Origin: Lepturacanthus savala
Lineage: Eukaryota > Chordata > Actinopteri > Scombriformes > Trichiuridae
Assembly (NCBI GenBank): GCA_030544235.1
Contig: CM060469.1
Coordinates: forward strand, 10,376,017-10,440,016
Direction of reading: 5' to 3'
Length of the DNA stretch: 64,000 bases
Shown here piece by piece: positions 36,496 to 49,526 of the stretch. How positions within the stretch are numbered: position 1 is the first letter of the stretch; each line of letters begins with the position of its first letter. The notes under the pieces were generated by a model. The model worked only from the letters and a program-made list of their open reading frames with translations, was not told where the DNA came from and did no database searches. The translations under genes were made by a program, and so were the position numbers.

Positions 36496-39400
36496 GTAAG
36501 CAAGAATGTGTGTATGCGTTTGTTGTAAGTTTTGTCTGAATTGATTTGTCTTTATAGCTACTCTTCAACAATACCCTTTGGGATTCTTTCCACTAACGTG
36601 CAGCTAGCCTAGCCTAGCTGTGGTGTATTCAAAAGTACTGTGGGTAGGCCATACCAATGTTTTCCAGCTACTTATACTTACTTGGAACCTTGGAATAAGA
36701 AGAGGCGGTTCGGTGGTCAGAAACGCACTCACGCCATTAACTCCAACCACTGATTTTGGCTTTCTCCGATTGGTTAAAAGAGTGAGGCTCGCTATGAATC
36801 TTGAGAAGGGAATATCTCTGTACTGCTCAAGTAGGACTGAAATATGCTGTTTAGTGAGCAGAATCCTCTACTCTCCATATAAACATATACTTTGGAGCGT
36901 ATCTCAAATAAAAAATATATGAGAAAAAAAGATATTATTCTAGCTTTGATAAATGCCAGTAACAGAAAATAAACAGCAATACTGTTGCCTCGTAGCCTAC
37001 CATCACATCACGATGATTAAAAACTAGGGAGAACAAGTCCTTGTCCAGCTCTGTTTAATCTATATGTTAGGTTTAATTGATGTGTATGTGTGCATTAAGG
37101 TTTTTTTTCTCCACAGGTGTTACCAATGATAATAATTAAGGTTCCATTTAGTGTAGCAGAGATTTTCCAGTGAGACACCATGCATAATAGCAGCAGCCTG
37201 ACCCTGTTTGACCTGAATGGAACCTCAATTTGTATCATCGATAACACCTGTGTTTACCTACTATTTCATGTCAACATGGCTGCAGTGAAAAAGTCTATTA
37301 AGCTTGATTTAATGCTACTTCATAGGCATTCGCTAAGTTGATTTGTTTAAACAAGAGCCATAGAGGTGCTAATTTATTGGGCCGTTTTTTTTTCTCTCTC
37401 GTTTTTTCTTTTCTTCATTTTTTTTTCTCTGCTGTGTCCCACTTACAAATATATTAAAAGAAACGTTGGTGTGTTTTCCTTTCGAGTCCACTCATTAGTT
37501 ACACCTCACATGTGCTTGTAGCAGTTGAGTAAGTTGGACAGCTGTGCAGTAGTGGATGAATTTGTTTTAATGAACGGTAAAGCATACAACGGAAAGAAAA
37601 GGGCCGACAAGTTTAAAAGGCTGTGAGCAGCTCCAACAAACCAGTATATCATCCATTTTATTTATATTGTAATATATATGTCATTTAATAGGAAAGGACA
37701 GATTCAACAACACACATGTATCATTCAGGTCATTTGTACTGTTGGTCCCATCCTGTTTTGTAGCCCATATTTTTCCATATCAGAATTTAAATAATGTGAC
37801 TTCTTGTTGCTTGTTCACAACAATAAGAGAACATCACAGGGAAGAGAAAAAAAAGTACAGACGCACAGCTGCGGTGTGAACAAATCAAGATCGAGTTATA
37901 ATTTATTCGTCCCCATGGGGAAATAAGTTTCCTGAGTCTGTGCTATGAAATTAACTTTAACAGTTCCACACACCTTTATGTATCTTTGCAACCTTTTTTT
38001 CCACCAGCCATCAATGCACATTTAATTTGATCCACCAACAGACTGAATCAGAACTCCCCGAATGTCATTGATTGTGGAAAGCTACAACGCTGAGAATCAA
38101 TAGCTATCTACAACAGCACATTCTCTGTGACCTAAACGTTTTGAAATGAACAATACAGGAGCGCGGATGGATGTATTCTGGTGCTGCAGCTCTGCCCCAA
38201 GAAAAGGAAGAACATGAAGCCGAGCCAAAGCTGGTTTTAAATGTACCTAAATACCCAGAGAACAGCAGCTCTATTGCTCATCCAGTGCAGGAACACATAG
38301 AGGTCAGGGATTTCTGCCTCATTTTTCCCTGCATTGTTCACAACACATTTTATGATCCGAGCCAAGTGCCCAATATTTCAAATGAAGTAGGTACCGAGTT
38401 ATGAGAGATAGTGTTGCTGTTTCTGCAATGTGCAGCAGAAACTACTCATTCAAGGGAAATGGAAATTGCACTTGGATTAGATATAGTGAATCAGTCTTTC
38501 AGACAAAAAAAATGTTTAAACCTCCAAAGGAGACTGTTGTACTCACTAACCTTTTAATTACAAAGAGCTGCAACATTTCTGCACATGGCGAATGCATTTG
38601 GAAAATAATCACTTTGTGCTTTTTTTTCCTGAAATAAATGGCCACAAATTAGAAGCCTAAAGCGTTGTCTATTTGTATTTCATCAGAAGTTTGTATCAAC
38701 TTTCATGCAACTTAACTTTCTCGCTAAAAGAGACTAACGAGTGTGAACATTTCTCTGGGAGGAGCTCCAGGATTAAAAGTACACACTGACACGCTGGGCT
38801 TAGAAATCACACCAAAGCTGCCAGCTCGAGAACGTGGAAGACTTAAAGAATTCTTCAAGACAGTTTGAAGAGCATCACAAGTTCGGAGTTCAGACTAAAG
38901 CTGATGAATTACTCAAACGGTCCCTTGGTATTTAGAGATCACAGGAATGTATGTGTATATGAAATGTGAGGGCATAATTCCAAATTGTAACACAGGCAGG
39001 AAAACAAAACAATCAAAGAATCATATAATAACTTCTGGCTATAGTTATGTCTACAGCAGGGAGAATACCTGGCATCAGCACCACACTGTAGATCTCCTGC
39101 ATCATCAGACAGCTGCAACCTTCACCAGCCACCGAATCTAAATTTCTCAGCGCTTAAAGCATGAGTGTACAGATGTCTCTGCGGTTATTAGAGTAAGTCC
39201 ACACGTCCTGTCACATATGTGTTATTGAATAGGTTTGTGATTTATGGGATCTCAAACTTGTCACAGTCGAAGTTACTTCCACAGCCCTGTATTAGCACTT
39301 CAGCTAATTGCTAGACACTAAATGAGATTGCATACATGCTTGAGGAAACCAAACTGTATCAATATTAAACCAAAGGAACTGCCAATTCTGCAGGTTCAGA

Positions 39401-40617
39401 GACTGCTCGGGTGTTTAGAAACCACGCTGAAACAGGAAGTTGCCTTAAACATTAACTAAAACCCAGCCATGATTTCGGCAAACAGTAATTTAGACGGCTT
39501 AATCCGTGTATGCTGCGAAAAGCTTTGAAAACCCATTGCTGATTGTAATCTGAAGTACAATTTTCAGCAGCCTGGCGGGTTTGGTTACATTTATAATCAA
39601 AGCATTACAGCGATTACATGTGAAAACATTTTACAGTAGGTACATAGGAAGAAATCTTTGGTAAATGCTTAGTGGAATACACTCAGGGATCTGAAAAGGG
39701 CTTTAATGACATTAATCCAGAGCATTTCATCAGCTTTCTAGGCTAATGAAAAGCTTTCTCAATATTGATTTCTTAATCAAAGTGAAAATAATGCATTCAT
39801 TCACATAGTCATCATTTCCTCTTAAATGTCCATAGTTCATACAGAAAGCAAGCAGATGGCCTTGGTATTTTTAGCATCTTGTTTAAAGGTTTCAGAGCTC
39901 CAGTTCATGTCGTAACATTTCGGGAGCGTTATGACCCTGTCACCTGTACTCTTGATGTGAGAACGAAGCTATATAAGCTAAATATAAGTGGCATTTTTCA
40001 CAGTGACATCTTTAACATTGACTCATCACAAGTCACCATTTACTCATCGGTATTAGTGTATTATAGTTCCAAAACAGCTCATGTTTTTTTTTTTGAGCAT
40101 GACTCTCATCTAATGGAAAAAAGGGCAAAGCTGAGATAAAGATGTGGACTATCGGACTTTGCCTTGAAATTGTCTTGGCACAAAGCCTCATGAGTCAGAA
40201 AACCTATAGCAATCGCAGGCCAGTTTCTAAGACAATTAGTCGCCCCTCATTTCGATGTTCCTTTCATTCCGGGATTGGAGTGATGAATAGGACTACATCG
40301 ACAGTTTATTATTCCAGAAGCTCATTTGTGGAAATATGACAGGATTGGTCTCCATCACAAGCTGTTATCCATCATTTTAAATGAAAGCCCTGAAATGGTA
40401 TTGGCGCCTGTTTTTGAGAGTCTGATGGGGACATCTAGTGGACCTTGGCTGAAGTACAATAACCATCATAGTTAACCTATATACTGTATGTGTTGTTGTA
40501 TATTTTGCATTTGTACTTGAATAGAAGGCACCAGAGCAGCTATCTGACTAATTACCGGATGTTTCCAGAGACATGAACCATATTTCTTGTAACCCCTCTC
40601 ACCGCTGCCATGCCTAG
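36496..40617. other. dlgap2: dlgap2 intron
   Basis: About 4.1 kb, AT-rich. I see no supported exon or clear transposon. Short pyrimidine runs occur near 37380-37430. Confidence 0.6.
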
Positions 40618-40770
40618 GACCCCAGTGCCATGCCGCGGCCCACCTCTCAGGACCTGGCTGGGTTCTGGGACCTACTGCAGCTCTCTATCGACGACGTCAC
40701 GTTGAAGTTTGACCAGCTGCAGCAGATCAAAAACAACAACTGGAGGCCCATAGACAGTCCGGAAAAGAAG
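40618..40770 (+). CDS. dlgap2: dlgap2 coding exon, GKAP homology domain
   Basis: Reads DPSAMPRPTSQDLAGFWDLL, then QLSIDDVTLKFDQLQQIK and NNNWRPIDSPEKK, with phase 0 at both ends. PTSQDLAGFWDLLQLSI is diagnostic for the family. Confidence 0.96.
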
Positions 40771-41256
40771 GTGAGTGGTCCCACTGGCGCTGCCTTCCCT
40801 TGTCCAGGTCCAAACAGCCTCAGGGCTCTATTTTTTTCTGGCATCTCCAAAAGCCAGAAATAATTCAAACAGTAGTTTTTTTTTATGCAATTCTCCTCTG
40901 GTGATTGTCTATTTGCAAAGAAAAGTGCAAAGTCCAGATTTCTCTGCAGAATCTAAAAATATGTTCTGTCATGTTAGATGATTATTATAGTGACCTGAAG
41001 TCACATGTTAAAATATTCCCAGTAACTGACTTTTGTGGATAAAAGGATACCCATAAAATCATTCACACCACAAAATGATCCATCCTATATGCTATTAGTG
41101 AATCATGTTTAAAACATGTGAGGCCGTGTCTTTATCTCCTGACCACAGTCCTGCACGGGTCCGGTTTGGAATCCTGTAGCCCCGGTTTGTTTGTTTGCTT
41201 GTTTCACTTTTGTTCTGTTGTTGGTGGCTCTTAATAACTCTCCCTTCTTCTTAAAG
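40771..41256. other. dlgap2: dlgap2 last intron
   Basis: 486 bases; nothing recognised beyond the acceptor tract (CTCCCTTCTTCTTAAAG). Confidence 0.8.
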
Positions 41257-41463
41257 CCACCAGCTCCCATACCAAAGAAGACAGTACGACAGAAGAGTTT
41301 GATAACAAGGGAGAAATCCCTGGACCTCCCAGACAGGCACCGGCAGGAGGCTCGGCGGCGGCTCATGGCAGCCAAGCGGGCGGCCTCCTTCCGTCAGAAC
41401 TCAGTCTCGGAGCGGGCGGACAGCATCGAGATCTATATACCCGAGGCTCAGACTAGACTTTGA
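41257..41463 (+). CDS. dlgap2: dlgap2 last coding exon, Shank-binding PDZ ligand
   Basis: Reads PPAPIPKKTVRQKSLITR, then EKSLDLPDRHRQEARRRLMA, AKRAASFRQNSVSERADS and IEIYIPEAQTRL followed by TGA. PPAPIPKK is a proline-rich SH3-type motif. The final TRL is a class I PDZ ligand that in this family binds Shank. The basic RQEARRRLMAAKRAASFRQ stretch is conserved across DLGAPs. DLGAP2 rather than DLGAP1/4 is favoured by REKSLDLPDR and IYIPEAQTRL. Confidence 0.96.
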   Translation, partial: PPAPIPKKTVRQKSLITREKSLDLPDRHRQEARRRLMAAKRAASFRQNSVSERADSIEIYIPEAQTRL

Positions 41464-42667
41464 GAAGATAGGGTCAGGGGCCAAAGTGTCACCCTGCTCT
41501 CACATTCAAACTACTTTAAAAACTAGCCTTTTTCTAGACTGCTACTCTCTCTACTCTTCCTTTATCCATCTGTTGTCTGATCTCGATAGCCATCCTCAGT
41601 GCCCATCACCAACACCATTTGGTCTGTAGGATGTGCCAAACCTCCTCTCCCATCGCCACAATCAGTGTTAGCAGAAATGTACGTCTGACATGGGTTAGTC
41701 GGGTTTCTCGTCGGTTTGCTGGTCATCAGGATTCCCAGCCTACACGCAACTCATCCGGGTGTCCTGGATGGGTGCGTCTGTAGTTTTTTCAGCATTTGCA
41801 AAGTGCCATTTAAAAAGTGCAGCTTTGAAAAACCTACCAGCAACCAGGCCTTTGAGCTAAAAAAAAAACAAAAAAAAAAACACATGAGTAAATGAGAGAT
41901 ATATTTATTTCAAGTTGTTCAAAAATGTTAAAAGTTAGAAACCCTTCAGTATTTTTCAATAATTTAGGTTACATTATGACTTAGAGTCGATTTTGCTCTT
42001 TTTGTTTCTTTTTCGGGGATAAATGTTGATAATGAGCTAAAAAAAAAAAAAATCACAAAATTGTTGTAAGTTCAAAACTATGAAAAGTGCCAATGCTTGA
42101 AATACCTCAACTATGTGCATGTGGCACTGATCACCCATCCAAGGTTATTCAGGCAGCCCTCATAAGCTCTGGACTGGTCAGTGTTGGAAAAATGCAGCTT
42201 TCTACCCAATCTGGTTGTCAGCGTAACATTCATGGTCTGGATTGATGGAAGAATGATATCAGTCAATCTCATCAACATGCACATTTCAATCAACTTTTCC
42301 GATATATCTCATGTTCCTGTTGCCAACTTTCAAATATTGACATTTACTTGAAGCTGAATACATGCAAGTCTTGTGCCAACATTTTTTTTTCATTATGTCA
42401 ATGCAGTAGAAAAAAAAACTATGAAGGTTTGTGTAACTCCTTAGATCAAAATGTGTAGACATATGCACTTATGCACTTATTACAATTCTCTCTATTTCCA
42501 AGGGAAATGTACATACCCAAGTTCACAATAGTACTGTTGTATTTTTGAATTGTGAGCGGGAAGATTATTCATTGTTTTCTCTTTTTTTCCCCCATGTCCA
42601 CCATTTGCCTGCCCTCTCTATTGCTTTTGACAAATCTGGATTTGTTGCCTATATAGTGGTTTGTCAT

Positions 42668-42690
42668 ACACACACACACACACACACACA
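42668..42690. repeat. AC dinucleotide microsatellite
   Basis: About 11 uninterrupted AC units. Confidence 0.95.
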
Positions 42691-43102
42691 GAGTATGTGT
42701 GTATACTTTCAAGTAGCGCCCTCGGCCACTGTTATAATGAGGAATGACAGAAAAACCTCCAAATATAAACCGAATATAGTGGTTACTTGTTTCATGTTCC
42801 TTGAAACGTTTTGTGTTGCTGAAAGTCTCCCTAAGCAATATCATCTGCACTAACTCCCTCTAGGAAAAGCTCCAAAATAATTAAGAAGAAGAAATTGGGG
42901 CAACAGCATTCCAAAGGGATACAAGCAGCAACTTCCAAATAACTAAAACATAGTAAAGATATTCATATGTTGTGGCTATGGAGGCCTAGTTATGTGGTAT
43001 TTTCTCACAAAAAAAATGTAGTTAGATATACATTTGCTTGAGAAGCACCTCCTCCTAAAGAAAAATGTAGCCTAGTTATACGTTATGTGTTCACGATGTG
43101 GA

Positions 43103-43108
43103 AATAAA
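43103..43108 (+). promoter_or_regulatory. dlgap2: Proximal poly(A) signal candidate for dlgap2
   Basis: AATAAA in GTGGAAATAAATATC, 1.6 kb after the stop codon. Confidence 0.35.
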
Positions 43109-45119
43109 TATCACTATCACTAAATTCATATTTGTGCCATTAAGTCATTACCAGAAATACATAAGAACTGCCAGGTGTAATTGTTTAGTAACTGACTGAA
43201 TTAGCTGGACAAAGATAACATTATGTTGCTAATATATGACCCATTTAGTCTGAAGAGTGAGAGTTATGAAATATCATCCTCCTTTAAAATGCTGTTTATA
43301 ATCATGCCAAGTAGGATAATTGTCATGAAAGTAACACAATATGCCTCAAAGTACAAAACGTTATGCTAATGACGACGGAATAACTCGGTTAGGTTAGCAT
43401 AGATATTTCCAGCTCTTTCTAAACTGCATGCTAACTCTGCGTCAACACCACTGTGTTTTAGCTTGTGATGCTACATCGATACACCGTTCTCGTAATTTAT
43501 TGCTTTTCAACGGACAGCGCGACAATGCTAGCAACCACTCAACACATTACTAAAGGCTTCCCCAGCCAGTATGCTTCTTAAATGTTGATGGTCAAACCAG
43601 ATTTAGTAAATATATTTTGAAATTAGCTAGCAGATACTAAGAAATTGATTTTACAACCAAACATTAAGGAATTAAAGAAAAGCTGGTACTGGCAATGGTA
43701 CAGTTATGGCGGCCTTGGAAAAGAGTTTTCTCACCACCATAGAATTTTATTATATGGTAATAAGTAAAATATCTCATAAAGGTAAACTCATCTGGAGCAG
43801 AGATACATTCTACTAGCTCAGAATGTTGAGTCTTCATTGTGTTGCCAATGAATCAGTAACCCAAGTCTAAAGTCTATTGGTAAAGCTTTAGCTAATCAAC
43901 CATCTAAAAATGGTGCTGCTTTTTATTTAATCAATACACTACTAGACAAACAATCAATGCAACATGATAAGCTGTCAGCTGATCAATACATCATTTAAAA
44001 ATCTATTTTTATGAATTATGAATAATTGTGCCTGGCCTCAATGGATATGACCAGGGAGATTTCTCATGTGGCTGTAACAAAGTATATTTCTGAGCTGTGT
44101 AGATGCGTGTGTATCTTGTTTTTGAACCACTGTGCTGACATATCCACAAAGAGAGCATGAATATTAGGCCAGTGTCTAAGTGGGCTTAATTTCTCTATTC
44201 ATTTTTAATTACAACTGTGACCTGACCTGCATCTCTCTCACAAAATCTCTCTTGTTATAATATATTTTAGTGGGTCATTAAATTCTTCAAGATAAACTTT
44301 TTTTTTTTTTTTTTTTAGAAATTGCAATTCATTTTTTTTTAATAAACCAAATCTCAGTTGCTGCTGTATCATAATGTATGAGACATTGTTTTTTACAATG
44401 TAATTGTTACATATTTTGGCAAAGCTCAGACAATAAATAGTGTTAATTAAGTAGCATATCTTAAGTCCAAAGTCAGTAGAATGATTGTTTAGATTACACT
44501 TAAGAAAACACAACCATTATACTGCTGCTTTTTCATTACAGTGGCAGGGATCAGGAATGTCAGTGGCTAACTGATTATCAATTAATTCCTCTTAAAATGT
44601 TGACCGATGATAAATAATAAAATATAAAATAAAATAATATATTCATCAATAATGCGCAAGGTGAGGGATGTGTGATGTAACTCGGTAAATGTTCTGTAGA
44701 TTTGCTGCAGTACGTGGTTGCACCACTAGTTGGAGCCTCGTGTGTGTTCAAACCAAACATAAAGCAAATTTTTCAAAAAGAGGAGTAGAGGAGGGTCTTA
44801 CTTCCACCACATGCTGCCGTCAGTTATCCGTTTAATTCCACCATCAACCATGACTGAAATAACAGATATAGCTGCATTGTACCTGTTGTAGTATTCCCAG
44901 ATATGCTGGAAACACCATCATATTTCGGGTTGTCACATCATCCGGAGGCGCACGGCTCAGTGAAATTCGCCGCCTTCTCCAGGTATTGCGTCTGGGTGAC
45001 TTGGTAGCTATAGGATCAGTGCCAGGATTTCTTGAATGGGCACCAACTACAGGTGTTCCATCTCAGCTGCAGAGCGCCCGTCCATCTGTCTCCGGCAAGG
45101 GGCATTTTCATAATTGGTC

Positions 45120-45204
45120 TCACAATCTGTCTCTGTATGAATATGATGTTGCATCATAGAGCTCTGGGTGCCCACAGACAGCCACAATAAGTTTTTTCCT
45201 CCAT
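45120..45204 (-). pseudogene. MADF-domain relic of a Harbinger-like transposon
   Basis: On the minus strand the frame starts MEEK and, after one extra A in an A-run, continues LIVAVCGHPELYD...YSYRDR before a stop. LI..V..HPELYD....YRDR is the opening pattern of MADF (Myb/SANT-like) domains, found in the accessory protein of fish Harbinger/PIF transposons and in cellular genes. The frameshift and early stop make it non-functional. Surrounding sequence (about 44800-45330) is probably the rest of the element. Confidence 0.5.
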
Positions 45205-45989
45205 TTCTGATTCAATGTCAGGACATGGGTGACGTCAGGAGAATCTCAGCGCCGATAAGCTTCGTGAGACAATGCCGCACGAATGGTGAGATTTTCACGT
45301 ATTCACCTTGTCCGGCACAACTTCACGTAATTATCTTGACTTTATTCGTAATGATGCAATGAGAAAAAATCTATTTGGATTTGGTCTGATCACAACAATA
45401 CAGAAAAAAACAGTGCTACGATTAATTATCATTTCTAACAAAAAAGTGATGAACTGGTTGAGTAACACTCCACTGCTCTCAGTATAAATTCATTTTAGTA
45501 TTGGCAGTAAACTGCAGTAAACACTGGAGGAACAGTATTTTGCATCTGCTGCAGCTGAACAGCTGTTTCCAGCTGCTGGACCAACATTGGCTGTAGTGAC
45601 GATATGTATAACTCCATCCTGTTGACCTGTTGACTGGTTTCATATTTTATATAAAACCAATCAGACTGTCTCTCTTGATGCCATTACAGTAAGGATGCCA
45701 CAATTTTGATTTGGTGTAACTTCATTGTTAGATATGGTCAACACATCTAGCCTGAAGTTGGAAGTTGTGCAACTGTTGTGCTTTTTTTAATAGTCTACTT
45801 TGGATTTCATCAGGCCAGTTGTTGAATGGAGTGACAGACCAGAGTGGCAATTCCGATATATTCCGATATTCTTCATGGTGTTGTATTTACTTTACCTACT
45901 TTCTGAACTAATTACCAATACCTACTCTAATTTAGTGCTGAACATAGTCATAGTCATGTCAGTGGTTAATATGGGATTTTAATGGGAAA

Positions 45990-46087
45990 TTGTCCAATAT
46001 TTAAGAGGTTAACGATTATCCGGTAATCAATTGTTAACGCAGCCAAGTATCGATTATAGAAATTGCTTAAAAATTGCAGCCCTAGCA
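45990..46087 (-). mobile_element. hAT-like MITE fragment (TAGGGCTGCA end)
   Basis: On the minus strand it begins CTAGGGCTGCAATTTTTAAG, then ATAATCGATA and CGGATAATCGTTAA, matching a common fish MITE with alternating ATTATCGATTA phrases. Another copy lies at 62173. Confidence 0.45.
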
Positions 46088-48950
46088 GGTATCTGTAACA
46101 GTAGTGTTTCTGGAAAGCTCCTGGGTATGTGATGCCAGGCATTTGGCAGAGGAGAGACATTTCCCTGCTGTTGCCACAGTGTCGGGCAGATGGGAGAGAG
46201 ACAGACTCGGCCTGACATATGCTGGCTTAGAGGAGACAACAACTCTGCATAGAGCTCCAACGACACTGCTGGTGTCATAAGCCTTTGTTGAGCTGGAAGA
46301 CCGGTCTGTGAGGATGGTGAGTCGCTGTGCTGGTGTAACCCAGTGGAAAAGGTTCACGAATAAATCCTGTTTAATGGGACAACTAAGCCACCTGCTGTTG
46401 TAAATGTGTCCCTGCATTGAGTAGTGACTGCAAAGGATTGTGGGTAATACTCAAATGAATGGCCACATGGTGCATATACATCTGAATGCATTTGAATCAA
46501 GCGGGAGGTTCCCCGTCTGAAAAATGAAGCCAATGCGGAAGTGCCTTAAACCTGCATTCTCTTTAATGGGGGTGATTTCACCGGTTGCAAACAGAAGTCT
46601 GATTATATTAAGTCTATGAGAAATTGACCCTACTTCTAACTTGATTTGTGACCTCAGTAAACATTTTCCTAACGTGTTCATGGTCTCAATACTGCATGAT
46701 GTTCATTTCGTAAATCATGGCCCCATTTAGAGTCAAAATAGGTGCATTAGTGCGCTGCTACATTGTGTTTGACAAGTCACTATGGTTATATTGTTATGTT
46801 ATGCATGTGCAGCTGTTATTTCACAGCGCGTTTTAAGTTTATGAAACTTAATTTTACAATTTTGGTCACCTAAAACTAAAAAAGTCTACTAAAACACCCT
46901 CTAAGCAGTTAGTTGTTTTTCCAGTAAGTACATTTCCTTTTAATGTTTTTTTTTGTTTGTTTTACGCTCACTAAAATTAGCATTCATGTTGGTATTATCT
47001 TAGTTAATCATAGAGTGGAAATGCACCTTGCTAACCAAGCTAGCTTGCTAGGGTTAGATACACTCTTTTCTCCAAATATAGTTACTTATGGCTCCAAAAA
47101 ATCCAAGATGGTGAGGGTCAAAATGTCAAACTTGACTCCATAAACCAATTGATGGTGTCACAGGGACTACTTTCTATTATGTTATACTCTATGATTTGAA
47201 TCTTTGTGGACAAATTTATATGAACAAGATTGCCAGACTAACAGCAAGGCCTTCTCACAATACCATTAATCTGCAAAAGTAGGATGATATTTCCTGCCCA
47301 CTGCTGGTGAGGTTGTGGTGTAATGAAAACCGTTGAGACACTGGTCAATGCCCTCCATCAACAAGTTCCAGCATGTCCTCCCCAAACGGTGCTGTTTGTT
47401 GACCACCTGGAGTTTTTCTCTCACTTAAAACATGACCTGTCTGTAGATGTGCATTACCCGGTGGAAGAGTTGGACAGAACAGGCTCGTCTGGTGAAGAAA
47501 GGTCACTCCTCACTGTCGGTGAAAGAGTCTTGCTTGCAAATTGTGGTGAGAGAGGAAACTCGCAGACAAATGGGAATCCACCGTTTATGAATTGGCTCCA
47601 CGAAGCGTGGAATCAAGTGATACTACATCAGGCGTCCTGTGACATCGAGGAGAATAGCTGTTCACAGAAACTTTCCATTCCCTGTGAGATTTCTCCCTGT
47701 GAGAGGAGAAAACGTCTCTCTGGTTGCTGAAAGTTGGACATTGTGACCCGATGGTTCCCGTCGGCATCCAATCGGACAGTGCAGGCTGGCTCCTGCAAAT
47801 AGATGATGCAGATGATGGGGACGCTACGGCGAGCCTGATTGTTCTGCTGTTCTCTCGCCCTTGGAGACAGAAGTGAGTTTGGTCCCGCTTGCTGTGTGTG
47901 AGGTCTTGAATACGTCTGATTCTTCAGTACATTCTGCGCAGTTGCCTTCCCCCGAGCGTTTCCGCACATGTGGCTCATTTGGTTTGTTCCAGTTCTGCGG
48001 CTAAAATTATCCAATTGTTGTAGCTGTGGCGTGGTCCAATTGTGTTCATGTTCTACAGGGGGTCCAAAGTAGTTCTAACAGGGTGTTCAAAGTAGTCCAA
48101 AAATGCCATGCACAATCAAGCTGTTTTCACATTGGTCAGGAATCATATCTGGAAGGAGGGATATTTGTCTCTTACCCAGGGAAAAAAAACGCAAATAAAC
48201 ATGGAGCAACAACAGCGTGTGTGGCTAATTTCGTTCATGAAGTTCCAGTGGTTAATGTAGCAGTGTTCATTAAATGAACAAAATATCCAGTTCCACTGAG
48301 AATCTAGATTGCAACTGCAAAACAATCCTGATTCATCTAATAAGATGTACTGCTGTACTGCTGAAGACGGGCTGGACTGATGCATATCACCACATACTTG
48401 CACTGCACTTCTTGGCCTACTTCAGATGGAGCATCAGGTAAACTGGCTACATTTATACGGATGTTTGGGTTGCAGTGTTGCTAGTGTTCTCCTGTAGTGC
48501 TCCAGGGTATCCATCCAGTGAGAAATCTGTATTTTTTGCTCATTTCTGTTCTGTTTAATTTGTAACTTACATGAATTTAAACCCAGTATACAGTACGATC
48601 ACTGTGTCAATATATTGTACATAGAGTATAGGTTTCCAAAAATGGAAACATACTGTAATCCTAAAAGGATTTACCGTTTGATGGAGCATGCGTTTGTCCA
48701 CAAGAGATGACCATTGTTCTGATGCTGGTGTGGAATAAACCTGCTGTTACCACAGGCCTGAACAGAAATGGGTTTAGACAAGAGACATCTCACTTTAGCG
48801 TTATTGTATGTATTTGCTTCTACCAAACTCTACTCCGCTAGTTAACTGAAAGTTGTCACCGAAACAACAGAGGTGTCCATTCCCTTATGCAAATTAATCG
48901 CTTCTGCAAAACAAAATCACCACAGTGTATCCGTCACATTCTTTCAGTAA

Positions 48951-49017
48951 CTTGGAGGAACAAGAGATACACTGTCAACTGAATTTCAGTCGACAGCGTA
49001 TCTCTCACTCCTCCAAG
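48951..49017. repeat. 67-bp near-perfect inverted repeat
   Basis: Arms 48951-48983 and 48985-49017 surround a single centre base. The five mismatches are all transitions. See findings. Confidence 0.85.
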
Positions 49018-49490
49018 AGGCATTCGGATAATTGCTCCGAGACCATTTTTGTAGTTGGACCATGGATGGACGTCACTACGGATTTGTGCAGTGCAAACAC
49101 AGGCTTTGGCAAATTTACAGCTTCAATTAGAGTCAGAGCTGGTCTTGGAAAAATCATATGTTTAGTTTGAAAACCATTACTCTTCTGGGAGAAAAAAAAA
49201 ACATATTACCTTGGTACTCCTGAGACTCTGAGCCATTTTCTAAACTATGAAGAAAATCTATCTGCTGTATGGCTGGGTCAAGTTTGCCTCCTAGAGAAAA
49301 ACATCTAAATTTTTCTTTTTTTTAAACTGTTCATTGTTTTTTTTGCCCAAAATAGGTATGTACTCACTGAATACAACAGCTGAAGGCTACATGTAAAGGT
49401 CATCTATTACATAGAAAGTGATCTTGCATTGAAGCATTGAAGCTTTGTCAGTGACTGTTTTGTGTTAGATCCTCTTAGTTGTTGCACTAG

Positions 49491-49526
49491 GTGTGTGTGT
49501 GTGCGTGCGTGTGCATGTGTGTGTGT
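49491..49526. repeat. GT-rich microsatellite
   Basis: GT repeat interrupted by GC and CA units, 36 bp. Confidence 0.9.

Noticed and set aside
4403..41463. Assignment to DLGAP4 or DLGAP1 instead of DLGAP2
   Set aside because: The exon texts VPQDEWGGYP, SQASCVSQ, REKSLDLPDR and the IYIPEAQTRL end fit DLGAP2 best, and the cln8 neighbour agrees with DLGAP2 gene order.
48951..49017. MicroRNA precursor
   Set aside because: The loop is essentially one to three bases, too small for a typical pre-miRNA; kept only as a structural observation.
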